From positions 930,001-994,000 of the forward strand of contig CAVPZU010000003.1 of NCBI GenBank assembly GCA_963710355.1: a stretch of DNA of 64,000 nt, written 5' to 3'. Of this stretch, positions 8,257 to 16,226 are shown one piece after another. The stretch is from Fen-1359 sp963710355 (GTDB taxonomy: Bacteria > Planctomycetota > Phycisphaerae > Sedimentisphaerales > Anaerobacaceae). A program made the translations under genes and the position numbers. Within the stretch, counting starts at the first letter, position 1, and every line of letters starts with the position of its first letter. The notes under the pieces are model-generated. The model worked only from the letters and a program-made list of their open reading frames with translations, was not told the origin of the DNA and ran no database searches.

Positions 8257-8639
8257 CGTGGAACCACTGGCTATATGTGACGGGCAAAGGTGTAATTCTC
8301 TGCTTCACGTATTGTAAAAATATTCATCCTATGCTAAGTATTTAGGAAACCTAATCTTACAAGCGGCTTATTTTGCTGAAATCGGTCGATTTAAGCCGCC
8401 ACGCACCATTTCTCCCAGAAGGCATTTTTCATGTGATACGGCCACGAGCGCGCCCCCGCTATTGAGGAGTATAGTCCCCCTCTCCCCCCTGTTCAGCAGC
8501 CGGATATATAAAATGTTAGCCTTTTTTAAGAATTTTTTAAGTCTTTGATATTACAAATCTTATAGATGTGCAATTTTTGAGATCTTACACTCTATTGAGT
8601 CTTTGGGTTGTAGTGTGATTGTAGGATCGGGAAGATAAC
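8257..8639. other. Intergenic region with possible terminator and GTTGTA repeat
   Basis: Contains an inverted repeat GCGGCTTA (8363-8370) with TAAGCCGC (8392-8399), a possible terminator for the sod gene though no T-run follows, and the repeat copy starting at 8502. No gene was recognised. Confidence 0.5.
8502..8630 (+). repeat. GTTGTA repeat family, core copy 3
   Basis: Begins GGATATATAAAATG and ends GGGTTGTAGTGTGATTGTAG. It is very close to the copy at 23981-24104 over about 125 bases, including TTAAGTCTTTGATATTACAA. The distal part present at 1588 and 12775 is absent, so this is the short form. Confidence 0.75.
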
Positions 8640-9272
8640 TTATTTGGATAGACCGGACAATCTATTTTGGTTACGGCTTTTCTTTGCGCCTTTACTCGAT
8701 ATTTCCTTAATCTCAATCCTGCCCATTGTAGGTTTCTTTCGTTCAGTCAGAGGCTTTACAGCGGTTCTCTCTTTTATTGACAATAAAGCTTTTTCACATA
8801 CGGTTCTTGTATTCCTGTCACGATGTTTTAGCCCTTGCTCTAAAACCTCCAAAGCCATTTTTTTCATCCTGCCCTGCATCCTTCTGAGGCCATAAGTAGC
8901 TGCAATCTTGGCTGTTCTCGGAAAATTACCAAATAATGCCTCCTTCAGAATCTCTAAGCCATCTTCCTGCATCCAGGAAAGGTTAAAAGCAGCCCCACGA
9001 GCTACTGAGATATCATTGGAAAATAACTTTTCCCTTAAAAGCTCGAGAAGCTCAATAGAAGCTTGGTCATTTTCCCTTCCTGAAGGTTTTCTTTTTTCTA
9101 ATTTCACAAAGCCCACCTTATGAACAAATTTGTATATCGATAAAATGAACAACGCTGGTTTGAAAAGGATATAAAAGATAAGTTCCTTTTTGACAGGCTC
9201 TATGTGAAAATTGAACAATCCATTGTTGAAAACAGGGTGAAGGGGCAGCTTCTTGCTGCCTTCTCTGCCCAT
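8640..9272 (-). CDS. HEAT-repeat-like hypothetical protein
   Basis: 210 residues from the ATG at 9272, which has an AGGAGG site five bases upstream; the frame remains open to 9353 but without a signal. A hydrophobic stretch occurs near residues 35-50 (FYILFKPALFILSIY). Residues about 75-170 show paired helices with a HEAT-like rhythm: ARGAAFNLSWMQEDGLEIL, then TAKIAATYGLRRMQGRMK and RNTRTVCEKALLSI. The C-terminus is Lys/Arg-rich. HEAT-type solenoids usually bind proteins; no specific function can be assigned. Confidence 0.7.
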   Translation of the reverse strand: MGREGSKKLPLHPVFNNGLFNFHIEPVKKELIFYILFKPALFILSIYKFVHKVGFVKLEKRKPSGRENDQASIELLELLREKLFSNDISVARGAAFNLSWMQEDGLEILKEALFGNFPRTAKIAATYGLRRMQGRMKKMALEVLEQGLKHRDRNTRTVCEKALLSIKERTAVKPLTERKKPTMGRIEIKEISSKGAKKSRNQNRLSGLSK

Positions 9273-9421
9273 ACACCCACCTCCTAACCACCCTTCTCCA
9301 TAAAACCAGACTTCTGTAACTACCCTGCCCAAACATCCGAAAAACTCAAACAATCTGTTCAGACATCAATTATCATGTTAGCTCTTTGAATTAGCTTTTC
9401 AAGAAAATATTTCTTAAAATC

Positions 9422-9455
9422 AAAAAAGGGCTGTAAGTTTTATCTTACAGCCCTT
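9422..9455 (-). terminator. Rho-independent terminator of the dockerin-like gene
   Basis: A perfect 12-base stem (AAGGGCTGTAAG with CTTACAGCCCTT, loop of six) is followed on the minus strand by six T. It lies about 30 bases after the stop at 9487 and fits termination of that minus-strand gene. Confidence 0.85.
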
Positions 9456-9486
9456 CGTATCACTTTAGCAATCGTCTTTTACAACT

Positions 9487-9733
9487 TTATGGCAGGCAGC
9501 TCTTGAGCCACTGGTTGCAGAAGATTTCCAGGTCTGCACTATCAACATTACCATCGCAGTTAAGGTCTGCTTTGTTGTATCCGCCGGGCAGTCCTGACCA
9601 CATCCATTCGAGCGCAAATTGCGCAAAGTCCTTGAAGTCAATCAAACCGCTCGAGTCATAATCGGCACAACTGTAGCACTTGTTCGGGTCGGTAAAGAGC
9701 ATAAACGACAGGTCCGCACTTGCCCCTGTCTGG
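9487..9733 (-). pseudogene. Dockerin-like C-terminus separated from its gene by a +1 frameshift
   Basis: The last about 80 residues of the protein encoded from 12274 lie here in a shifted frame. Read from just before the upstream stop, the frame gives YDQTGASADLSFMLFTDP and then two EF-hand-like units: DYDSSGLIDFKDFAQFALEW and DLNCDGNVDSADLEIFCNQW. Such paired units are common at the C-termini of planctomycete secreted proteins. One surplus base near 9742 (GAGTCTGTATGAC where GAGCTGTATGAC would continue the frame) explains the break. An internal ATG at 9702 is not a plausible start for an exported domain. Confidence 0.8.
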
Positions 9734-12274
9734 TCATACAGACTCTTTCCATATCAATGGCGAATCTGTCGGAATAGAGCTTGCGACCGCATCGTCACCG
9801 AAGACGTGTTTGTGGTTAGTCCAACCCCATTGATATGTCGGTGGGTTAAACGGACTATAAACAGCCATAATGCTTATCCAGAAGATTTGGTTTACCTGTT
9901 TCTGCTTAAAATAATTGTCTTCCGGCAGCCTTACAGAATAACGGAATACCGCTTCACGAGGCGGACCGGTTTGTTGTTCTGGCTGCTTATCGTAGCCGAC
10001 AAGCACCTCGTCATAATTGTAAGCCTGGTACTCCCAGAGGACTTTACCCGGATGACTGTAACCATACGGGTTGCAGGGGTCATTTGCGGGGACATCTGTC
10101 CAGATGTTAATGAGGAAGTAGTCGGGTTTGACCGGCGGGGCCGGTGTTGGGTCGCCGATACAGGGCTGATAGTTGTATCCTAAATACGAGCCCCACCAGA
10201 CGATCGCTGTTACAGGCATTCTTTTTTGGCACAGCCAGTCGTCAGCGCCCTGACGAATTATATTCACGTTGCCAGTTCCCTCATCGAAAGCCATAGAAAG
10301 TTGGTCGTCATAGTGTGGCCAGTCGCGGATTCCAGTATAAGGCTGTTCACACTTGATGTAGTTGGGGTCGGTATCGAGTTCAAATGCCATGTCCATACTT
10401 TCGCCGGTCGTTGGGTCTTCCAACGGTGTATATGTGCATTGCGGAACACCGCTAGGCATATTACAATCGGCTCTAACTGCATCATCCATCCAATGGGCAG
10501 GTTTTGTCTTCCAGCCCCAGGGATTCTCAATAGGTATGATAGTTATCGGATAAAGCGCTTTAATGCCAATCCAATATACATTGTCGGGATTAAGGTCATT
10601 ATAATCCTGCTGCCAGAAATATTCATGCGACATCAGGTCTAAATCATACCTAAAGCAGCTTTCCGGAGGGGTTATCGGGAAGTAATCCTCACCGACATAT
10701 TGGGTTTTGACTCGCTCATTGGGTATTACGATATTCCAGAGCAGTATACCCGGATGGCTGAATCCTGGAGGCATTGGGGTACTATTGGTCCAGAACGTAA
10801 TTGACCACGCCAACGGCTGCATACCGGGCGGTTCTGGATTTTTCCAGTCGATATACGATCCAAACCAGTGGATACTGGTTATGGGCATAGGCCCAATGCA
10901 GCGGAAGTCATCAGCGGCGCCAATCCCTATCAGCGGATGTTCCATATCCTGAGAGTAGCTCGGCTGATTCCAGCCGCAATAGAGCGGGATTTCCGATAAT
11001 GGGTCTATTTCCAGAGGGGGCTGGCTCCATTTTAAATGCTCGGTTAGAGGGATTTGGCCGATGGAAACGGCGTAATCTTCTACCTCACCATCGGTAGCCA
11101 GGCCGGTATAGGAAAGTCCCTGATTAGTGCTTAATCTGAATCTTGCGTATGTTGTAGAGTTTGGTTTAGCACTGAAAGGAACCTGGAAGCTGAAAGTGTT
11201 AACAATACCGGCTGTCCCGTTTGCGTCGGTTAAGATTTGGTCGCCGGAGTCGGCCCAGGAGCCATTGTCGTTAAAATCTATCCAGGCGTTTAAGAATAGA
11301 GGAATGCCTGTAGCGCAATTAGATAAATCGACAGAGACGGTTGCCATTTGTCCTGGAATCAGCGGAGTAAGGAAAGAGACGCCGTCTTCATCGGGTAAAT
11401 TATTTGAATCATCGCCGGTAGCATCGGCATTGGGCTGGCCATCAGGCTCGGAGTCGATAAGATCGCCCATTAAGATACCCGGAACTACAATATGTCTTGC
11501 TCCATCGTTCGCACTTAATGTCGGATAGGGAGGATCGGGGGCATCGCCGTAATCGAGATTTGAGGTAATGACAAAAGACATATCGACATATTGTGCAACA
11601 AAATCGCCTATTATAAACCGGCTCCAGGTCATTAAGTCTTTTGAAAACATCGCAGGGTTTCCCCACAGATGGCCGGGCGGGCTGGCTACAGAGTTTGTCC
11701 AGCCGACGGCAGCAGTATTCGGTGGGCCAAAGTCGGAGTTAAAAGACAGGCCAGGCACAGGCATCATGGCAGCCTTAATGACGAGCCAGTAAACCTGACC
11801 TTTCTGTTGAATAAACGGTTCAGGAATATCAGTGATGTTGACCTGGTAAAAAGAATAGTGGTCGGGTCGTATTTGTTCAAGCAGTGACGGGCAGAGCCAG
11901 CCCTGTTCGCCTGTGCCGTAAGGGCGGATATTGAGATTTCCCGCTCCATTCCATTCCCAGAGAGCCTCCTCTCCGGGCTGACCATGGGCATCCGAGTAAA
12001 TAGCGATATACCACGATTCGACCCAGCCGACGCTGTCATTCTGCCAGGAAATCCAGAAATGGATATCCGTAATCGGGCCTGTTTGGGTGCACATAAAGTC
12101 GTCAGCGATAAATTGATGCATCAGGCAGACATCCCAGCCATTGGGGTTGGGCAGTTGTGGGAAGTGCATTTTGTATGGGTCGCCCGGGTTCCAGTCGCCC
12201 AATAAAATTGTGCTTGTGCATAAAACAGAGGCGACCGCAAAGATTAATAAGAGCTTGCAATTAAATGTTTTCAT
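9734..12274 (-). CDS. Large secreted multi-domain protein (GEVED/GEVTED-like), frame broken before dockerin-like end
   Basis: 846 residues, beginning at 12274 behind AAGGAGG, with a signal peptide (about 1-26). Three related modules of about 180 residues are recognisable by ITDIHFWISWQND, ITSIHWFGSYIDW and VTAIVWWGSYLGY, each followed by a SHPGxxLW-type or equivalent stretch. Between modules 1 and 2 (about 235-405) lies a GEVED-type domain: LDYGDAPDPPYPTLSAND, DEDGVSF, AWIDFNDNGSWAD and GEVEDYAV. The intact product would be about 927 residues including the dockerin-like end at 9487. Such modules occur in exported planctomycete proteins of unknown ligand. A surplus base at about 9742 produces the TGA stop at 9734. 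Confidence 0.8.
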   Translation of the reverse strand: MKTFNCKLLLIFAVASVLCTSTILLGDWNPGDPYKMHFPQLPNPNGWDVCLMHQFIADDFMCTQTGPITDIHFWISWQNDSVGWVESWYIAIYSDAHGQPGEEALWEWNGAGNLNIRPYGTGEQGWLCPSLLEQIRPDHYSFYQVNITDIPEPFIQQKGQVYWLVIKAAMMPVPGLSFNSDFGPPNTAAVGWTNSVASPPGHLWGNPAMFSKDLMTWSRFIIGDFVAQYVDMSFVITSNLDYGDAPDPPYPTLSANDGARHIVVPGILMGDLIDSEPDGQPNADATGDDSNNLPDEDGVSFLTPLIPGQMATVSVDLSNCATGIPLFLNAWIDFNDNGSWADSGDQILTDANGTAGIVNTFSFQVPFSAKPNSTTYARFRLSTNQGLSYTGLATDGEVEDYAVSIGQIPLTEHLKWSQPPLEIDPLSEIPLYCGWNQPSYSQDMEHPLIGIGAADDFRCIGPMPITSIHWFGSYIDWKNPEPPGMQPLAWSITFWTNSTPMPPGFSHPGILLWNIVIPNERVKTQYVGEDYFPITPPESCFRYDLDLMSHEYFWQQDYNDLNPDNVYWIGIKALYPITIIPIENPWGWKTKPAHWMDDAVRADCNMPSGVPQCTYTPLEDPTTGESMDMAFELDTDPNYIKCEQPYTGIRDWPHYDDQLSMAFDEGTGNVNIIRQGADDWLCQKRMPVTAIVWWGSYLGYNYQPCIGDPTPAPPVKPDYFLINIWTDVPANDPCNPYGYSHPGKVLWEYQAYNYDEVLVGYDKQPEQQTGPPREAVFRYSVRLPEDNYFKQKQVNQIFWISIMAVYSPFNPPTYQWGWTNHKHVFGDDAVASSIPTDSPLIWKESV

Positions 12275-12649
12275 ATAATATCCTCCTTAAAAAAGTTTAT
12301 GATGATTTAGTTTACTCGCAACGAGCGTGGAAAATTTTCGCCATACCTAACCCTCCTAAAATATTTGAAATATTTTGCTTAAAACCCTCTTTACTTTTTG
12401 AGGTGCACAGCAAAGATGGATGCTCAAACAACTCAAGCAAAGTCATCAACTGCAGATTCTGGTTTATTTGTATTATTCCGGTAGGTTATTGATTATAACG
12501 AGTCTGGATACAAAAATCAAGCAAAATTATCGGACTTTGTGGGATGGGAAGGGAATCCCAATGTACATCGGGGGTATCCCCCTTATAAGGATGAGATATA
12601 TGACTGATAAGTGCCTCAGGAGGCTAAAAACAGAGTTTTTCTGGCTGTG
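12275..12649. other. Intergenic region, nothing recognised
   Basis: AT-rich upstream DNA of the minus-strand secreted-protein gene. Short open frames (12265-12665) overlap each other and show no protein features. A promoter for the minus-strand gene must lie here but no convincing -35/-10 pair was identified. Confidence 0.4.
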
Positions 12650-12778
12650 CTACTTACTAATCTGACAAACATACATCCTGCTATTTTCAATAACTCTGTC
12701 GGTTTGTGCAGAAACATCCTGCACATACCTTGTGGCCATTTGTAAATCTGCATGGCCAAGAAGCCTTTGAACACGGTT
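12650..12778 (-). pseudogene. Tyrosine recombinase (phage integrase family), C-terminal remnant
   Basis: A 42-codon minus-strand frame ending in TAG at 12650 reads RVQRLLGHADLQMATRYVQD and then VSAQTDRVIENS. The LLGH box and the downstream Tyr in ATRYV, with correct spacing, are the last catalytic motifs of XerC/D-type recombinases. Everything N-terminal is missing, and the homology ends exactly where the GTTGTA repeat begins (12775). It is too short and truncated to be functional. Confidence 0.8.
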
Positions 12779-13040
12779 ATATAAAATGTTTGCATTTTCT
12801 GAGATTTTTTTAAGTCATTGATATTACGAGCCTTGTAAATTCGCGGTTTTTGCGATTTTATGAGATATTTGTGGTTTGGGTTGTACTATGGTTGTATGGA
12901 TTTTTCGCACCAATTACCACCACAAGGTCGTTAAAATTTCATGGATTATGACTGAAACAAGATTATGATATTGTGGCATTGAAAGGCTTGGTTGCGTAGC
13001 CATGCGTTTAATCCGCCAGAGGCGGATAAATATGGGAAAT
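12775..13040 (+). repeat. GTTGTA repeat family, longest copy with hairpin tail
   Basis: It starts GGTTATATAAAATGTTTGCA, has GGGTTGTACTATGGTTGTAT, then the distal block AAGGTCGTTAAAATTTCA and the hairpin GGCTTGGTTGCGTAGCCATG. A short palindrome, TCCGCCAGAGGCGGA (13012-13026), has been inserted inside the conserved TTTAATATGGGAAAT tail, splitting it. The repeat runs directly into the radical SAM gene leader and is the most complete copy in the window. Confidence 0.8.
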
Positions 13041-13046
13041 CAGTTT

Positions 13047-13682
13047 ATGAATATACTGTTGGTCAGTCCAGAATCGCCAGATACTTTTTGGAGTCTTAAG
13101 CATGCATTGAAGTTTATCTCCAAAAAAGCCTATTTTCCGCCTTTGGGATTATTGACAGTAGCCGCAATGCTGCCCCAAGACTGGGGGATGAAGCTGGTAG
13201 ATATGGCTGCAATGGAATTTAGTGATCAGGATATTAAGTGGGCCGACTATGTGTTTATCAGCGCCATGTACATCCATAGAAACTCAGTACAGCGAATCCT
13301 CGATAGATGTAAAAGGATTGGGAAGAAGGTAGTGGCTGGCGGCCCACTCTTTACCGCAGTGCCGGAAGAATACGACAATATCGATTATCTGATCCTTAAT
13401 GAAGCGGAAATAACCCTGCCACAGTTTTTGAATGACCTGGCACGGGGTTCTGCCGGGCATATTTACAGTTCAAAACAATGGGCCGACATGCAGGATACTC
13501 CGCTCCCTCTGTGGAAGCTTATCGACCAGAAGCGGTACGCTGCAATGTGCGTTCAGTATTCGCGAGGTTGTCCGTTTAATTGCGACTTCTGTGATGTAAC
13601 AACGCTGTTCGGGCATAAAAGTCGTACGAAGAGCAAAGAGCAGATACTGGCGGAATTGGAAAGCTTATATGCGGCTGGCTAG
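13047..13682 (+). CDS. B12-binding radical SAM protein, N-terminal part (ends at in-frame amber codon)
   Basis: Residues 1-211 of a 500-residue protein, up to a TAG at 13680. The N-terminal half is a cobalamin-binding-like domain (MNILLVSPESPDTFWSLKHA, WADYVFISAMYIHRNSVQRI). The radical SAM cluster motif GCPFNCDFCDV (CxxxCxxC) lies around residue 174. The start at 13047 is chosen because relatives begin MNILLV; upstream ATGs at 13002 and 13032 fall inside the repeat. In the same frame the gene continues to 14549. The amber codon sits where the family has Trp in AGWRGDVFFVDDN, so a TGG to TAG change is the simplest explanation. Confidence 0.85.
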   Translation: MNILLVSPESPDTFWSLKHALKFISKKAYFPPLGLLTVAAMLPQDWGMKLVDMAAMEFSDQDIKWADYVFISAMYIHRNSVQRILDRCKRIGKKVVAGGPLFTAVPEEYDNIDYLILNEAEITLPQFLNDLARGSAGHIYSSKQWADMQDTPLPLWKLIDQKRYAAMCVQYSRGCPFNCDFCDVTTLFGHKSRTKSKEQILAELESLYAAG

Positions 13683-14549
13683 AGAGGCGACGTTTTTTTC
13701 GTTGATGACAACCTGATAGGAAACAAGACACATCTTAAAAAAGAAATTCTGCCGGCCGTGATAGACTGGATGGACAAGAAGAAATATCCGTTTTCTTTCA
13801 ACACGCAGGCTTCAATTAATCTTGCCGATGATGATGAGCTTATGCAATTGATGGTTAAGGCTGGCTTTGACTGTGTATTCGTGGGAATTGAGACACCCAA
13901 TGAAGAAACTCTTGTCGAATGCAATAAGATGCAAAACAGAGGTCGCGATCTTGTCGAGAGTGTTAAAAAGATACAAAGGGCAGGGATGGAGGTGCAAGGG
14001 GGATTTATTCTGGGCTTTGACAATGACAATCAGGCTACCTTCGAAAATCTAATCAGATTTATTCAGGAAAGCGGCATAGTCACCGCCATGGTCGGATTAC
14101 TCAACGCCCCCAAAGGAACGAAACTTTACAACCGCCTGATGAACGAGAACAGACTGCGGCCCTATACTTCGGGTGATAATACTGATCTTACAATGAATTT
14201 TGTTCCCGTCATGGACTATAACGACCTTGTGAAAGGCTATCAAAAAGTTGTGCAAATGATTTACGCACATGAGAACTATTACAATCGTGTTCTCACATTT
14301 CTCAAAAATTACACGCCTTCCAAAGACGGTCACAACAAATTGAAATATTGTGATATTAAGGCATTTGTTAAATCCTTATGGCGCATCGGCGTGATGGGGA
14401 AGGATCGGCGATATTACTGGAGACTGATTCTTTGGACAGTCGGACGGCCGCAATATCTCGACATAGTTGTCACATTTGTTATCTTTGGCTTTCACTTTCG
14501 AACGATGTTCGAAAAGTTACGACTGTCAGGCTATCATGGAACAGCCTGA
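13683..14549 (+). pseudogene. B12-binding radical SAM / DUF4070 protein, part after the amber codon
   Basis: In the same frame as 13047-13682, directly after the TAG. It continues the radical SAM barrel (RGDVFFVDDNLIGNK, AGFDCVFVGIETPNEETL, GGFILGFDND) and then the DUF4070 C-terminal region (LLNAPKGTKLYNRL, TMNFVPVMDYNDL). The longest ATG-initiated frame here begins at 13758 but would lack the start of the barrel. Related enzymes methylate or rearrange unactivated carbons using cobalamin and SAM. If TAG is not suppressed, the gene is inactive. Confidence 0.8.
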
Positions 14550-14951
14550 GTGTTTCACGCCTTATTCTATATTCGGCTGGCATGAAGCTTATGAACTATT
14601 ATAGTGTCTTCTCTTGGACAGCCTGAATTATGCTAAATTCTTATCGTGACTATTGTCATCACGAAAGGATTCATCAGTTGCTTAGCCGAATGTGCTTCTG
14701 AAGAAGCCGTCAGACTACTTTTCCAGCAAGTGAAGAACGAGTCATTATGGTTATTCTCACTAAATGAGATATCTAAAAAGAGTCTACTATTGTTTTTAGA
14801 AGTCATCCCAAAACCCCCAAGAAACACCGTTTATGGCACCGATAATGCCGAAAACGAGGGTTTTGGGATAGGTTCTAATTATAACCGGTGGAATTATTAT
14901 TGTTGTTGTGCTTCAGATAGCTCAAATATTTTTTAAAGTAAAAGAATCTAT

Positions 14952-14996
14952 CTGCTCGGCCTTGGTGCGGTGATGTTGAAAAGAAAACGCAGTTAA
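14952..14996 (+). pseudogene. Orphan PEP-CTERM tail
   Basis: The 45 bases encode LLGLGAVMLKRKRS and a stop, matching the membrane and Arg-rich end of the PEP-CTERM signal at 4000-4051. The gene body and the PEP motif are missing. The nucleotide match (CTCGGCCTTGGTGCGGTGATG) is nearly exact, which suggests recent duplication or gene loss. Confidence 0.65.
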
Positions 14997-15042
14997 GATA
15001 AGCCACAGAATGTCCCAAACACCCCTCTAATGAACTTGTTTA

Positions 15043-15095
15043 GCTCGTAGAATCGCTGAATGGTTCCTTGCCCCTGCCCAAGTATCCCTTGAGCG
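15043..15095 (+). repeat. 53-base repeat, copy 2
   Basis: Begins GCTCGTAGAATCGCTGAA and ends TTGAGCG, aligning without gaps to 424-476. Function unknown. Confidence 0.5.
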
Positions 15096-15375
15096 GAGTT
15101 CGGCGCCAAAGAGGCCAATTACAGGGGCTTTGGCGGATTCTATGGGGATTCTGTAGTGAAGTCTAACCCTGATATTTCAACACCATCTACAGGAACGGAG
15201 AGACATATATTTTCTCTGCCCGCTTCCCTTCCGCCTTGTCGTCTTCCTGCCTACCTACACCCTGAAAGTCTGAGGTCTGCAAAAAAACACACTTCAACAG
15301 CGGCTTTAAGGCCAATATTTTGGATTTTGGCAGGTGAAGTAATAAAACTCGTAAAAAATACTTTAACGTAAGGCA

Positions 15376-15452
15376 GGTTTTGATATTATAGTTGAATTGT
15401 AAGGGCTTGGTTGCATAGCCAAGCTTTAATATGGGAAATACCAGATTAAACT
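15376..15452 (+). repeat. Distal GTTGTA-repeat part with hairpin and tail
   Basis: Matches the last third of the long repeat: TTTTGATATTATAGTTGAAT, then the hairpin GGCTTGGTTGCATAGCCAAG and the tail TTTAATATGGGAAATACC. It lies about 50 bases upstream of the first gene of the 15.5-21 kb operon, so it may carry that operon's leader or promoter. Confidence 0.65.
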
Positions 15453-15503
15453 AAAAGGTATTGAGCAAAATCTGTAAAGTATAATAGGATTTAGAGATTC
15501 TTG

Positions 15504-16226
15504 ATGGGCGAAAGAACCTTGCAAAACAAAGGCACCAAAAAGGCAATATTGCCGGCACCATCCCGCAGTCAGGTGTTGATGGATTTCGATGGAACTATTT
15601 CAAAGCAGGATGTGCTGGACAGACTGATTCAACGGTATTCTATAGACAACTCGTGGAAAATTGTGGAGGAGCAGTGGTCTGCCGGCCTTATAGGCTCGCG
15701 CAAATGCCTTGAAACACAGTTTTCTCTTTTGAGAATATCCGCCGCGGAGTTGGCAGACGAACTCGACAGCATTGAGTTGGATGAGGGTATTTTCCAGTTG
15801 TTGGAAATCTTAAGAACATCAGAGATACCTGTCATTATAGTCAGCGACTGTGTTGATTTTTTTATCAAGCGTATTCTTAAACGCCACGGCATAGAAAATA
15901 TCCTTATTCGTTCTAATACTGCTGTCCATAAAGCAGCACATATTGAGTTGAAATGTCCGCATTATAATCCACAGTGCCTCTCGCAAGCCGCACAATGCAA
16001 ATGTTCATCCTTACGCAGTTTTCCTGACCGCAAATCCATCTACATTGGCGATGGTATTAGCGATCTATGTGTGGCGAAAAAAGCAGATTTTGTTTTCGCA
16101 AAAAATGTCCTTGCCAGCCGACTCGAACAGGAATCGGTTGATTTTGTAAGGTATTCAAACCTCAACGATATCGCCATATTTTTGTCAAATGTCTGGGTTC
16201 AGGCAGCAGCTACGAGGAAGCAATGA
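15504..16226 (+). CDS. HAD-IB family phosphatase (MtnX/SerB-like)
   Basis: First gene of a five-gene operon, 240 residues from the ATG at 15504. HAD motif I is MDFDGTISKQDVLD (residues about 26-40, nucleophile Asp), motif II is VIIVSDC, and motif III/IV is YIGDGISDLCVA. The helical cap between motifs I and II is of the small C1 type seen in phosphoserine phosphatase and MtnX. It should hydrolyse a phosphomonoester made by an unseen step or by this pathway. The gene overlaps the next by four bases (ATGA), indicating translational coupling. No clear Shine-Dalgarno sequence was found. Confidence 0.85.
   Translation: MGERTLQNKGTKKAILPAPSRSQVLMDFDGTISKQDVLDRLIQRYSIDNSWKIVEEQWSAGLIGSRKCLETQFSLLRISAAELADELDSIELDEGIFQLLEILRTSEIPVIIVSDCVDFFIKRILKRHGIENILIRSNTAVHKAAHIELKCPHYNPQCLSQAAQCKCSSLRSFPDRKSIYIGDGISDLCVAKKADFVFAKNVLASRLEQESVDFVRYSNLNDIAIFLSNVWVQAAATRKQ

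Larger units (their letters stand above)
14550..15503. other. Gene-poor region with remnants
   Basis: Contains an orphan PEP-CTERM tail (14952-14996), the second copy of the 53-base repeat (15043-15095) and a distal GTTGTA-repeat part plus hairpin (15376-15452). Open frames at 14646-14936 and 15156-15371 were not accepted: no ribosome binding site, no recognisable domain, low-complexity translation. Confidence 0.5.

Noticed and set aside
9734..9745. Programmed +1 recoding at GTA TGA C, similar to the prfB site
   Set aside because: No upstream Shine-Dalgarno-like stimulator is seen, and the other shifts in the window do not share this motif; a surplus base is simpler.
14646..14936. 96-codon open frame on the plus strand
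   Set aside because: No recognisable motif or start signal, and the region contains only remnants.
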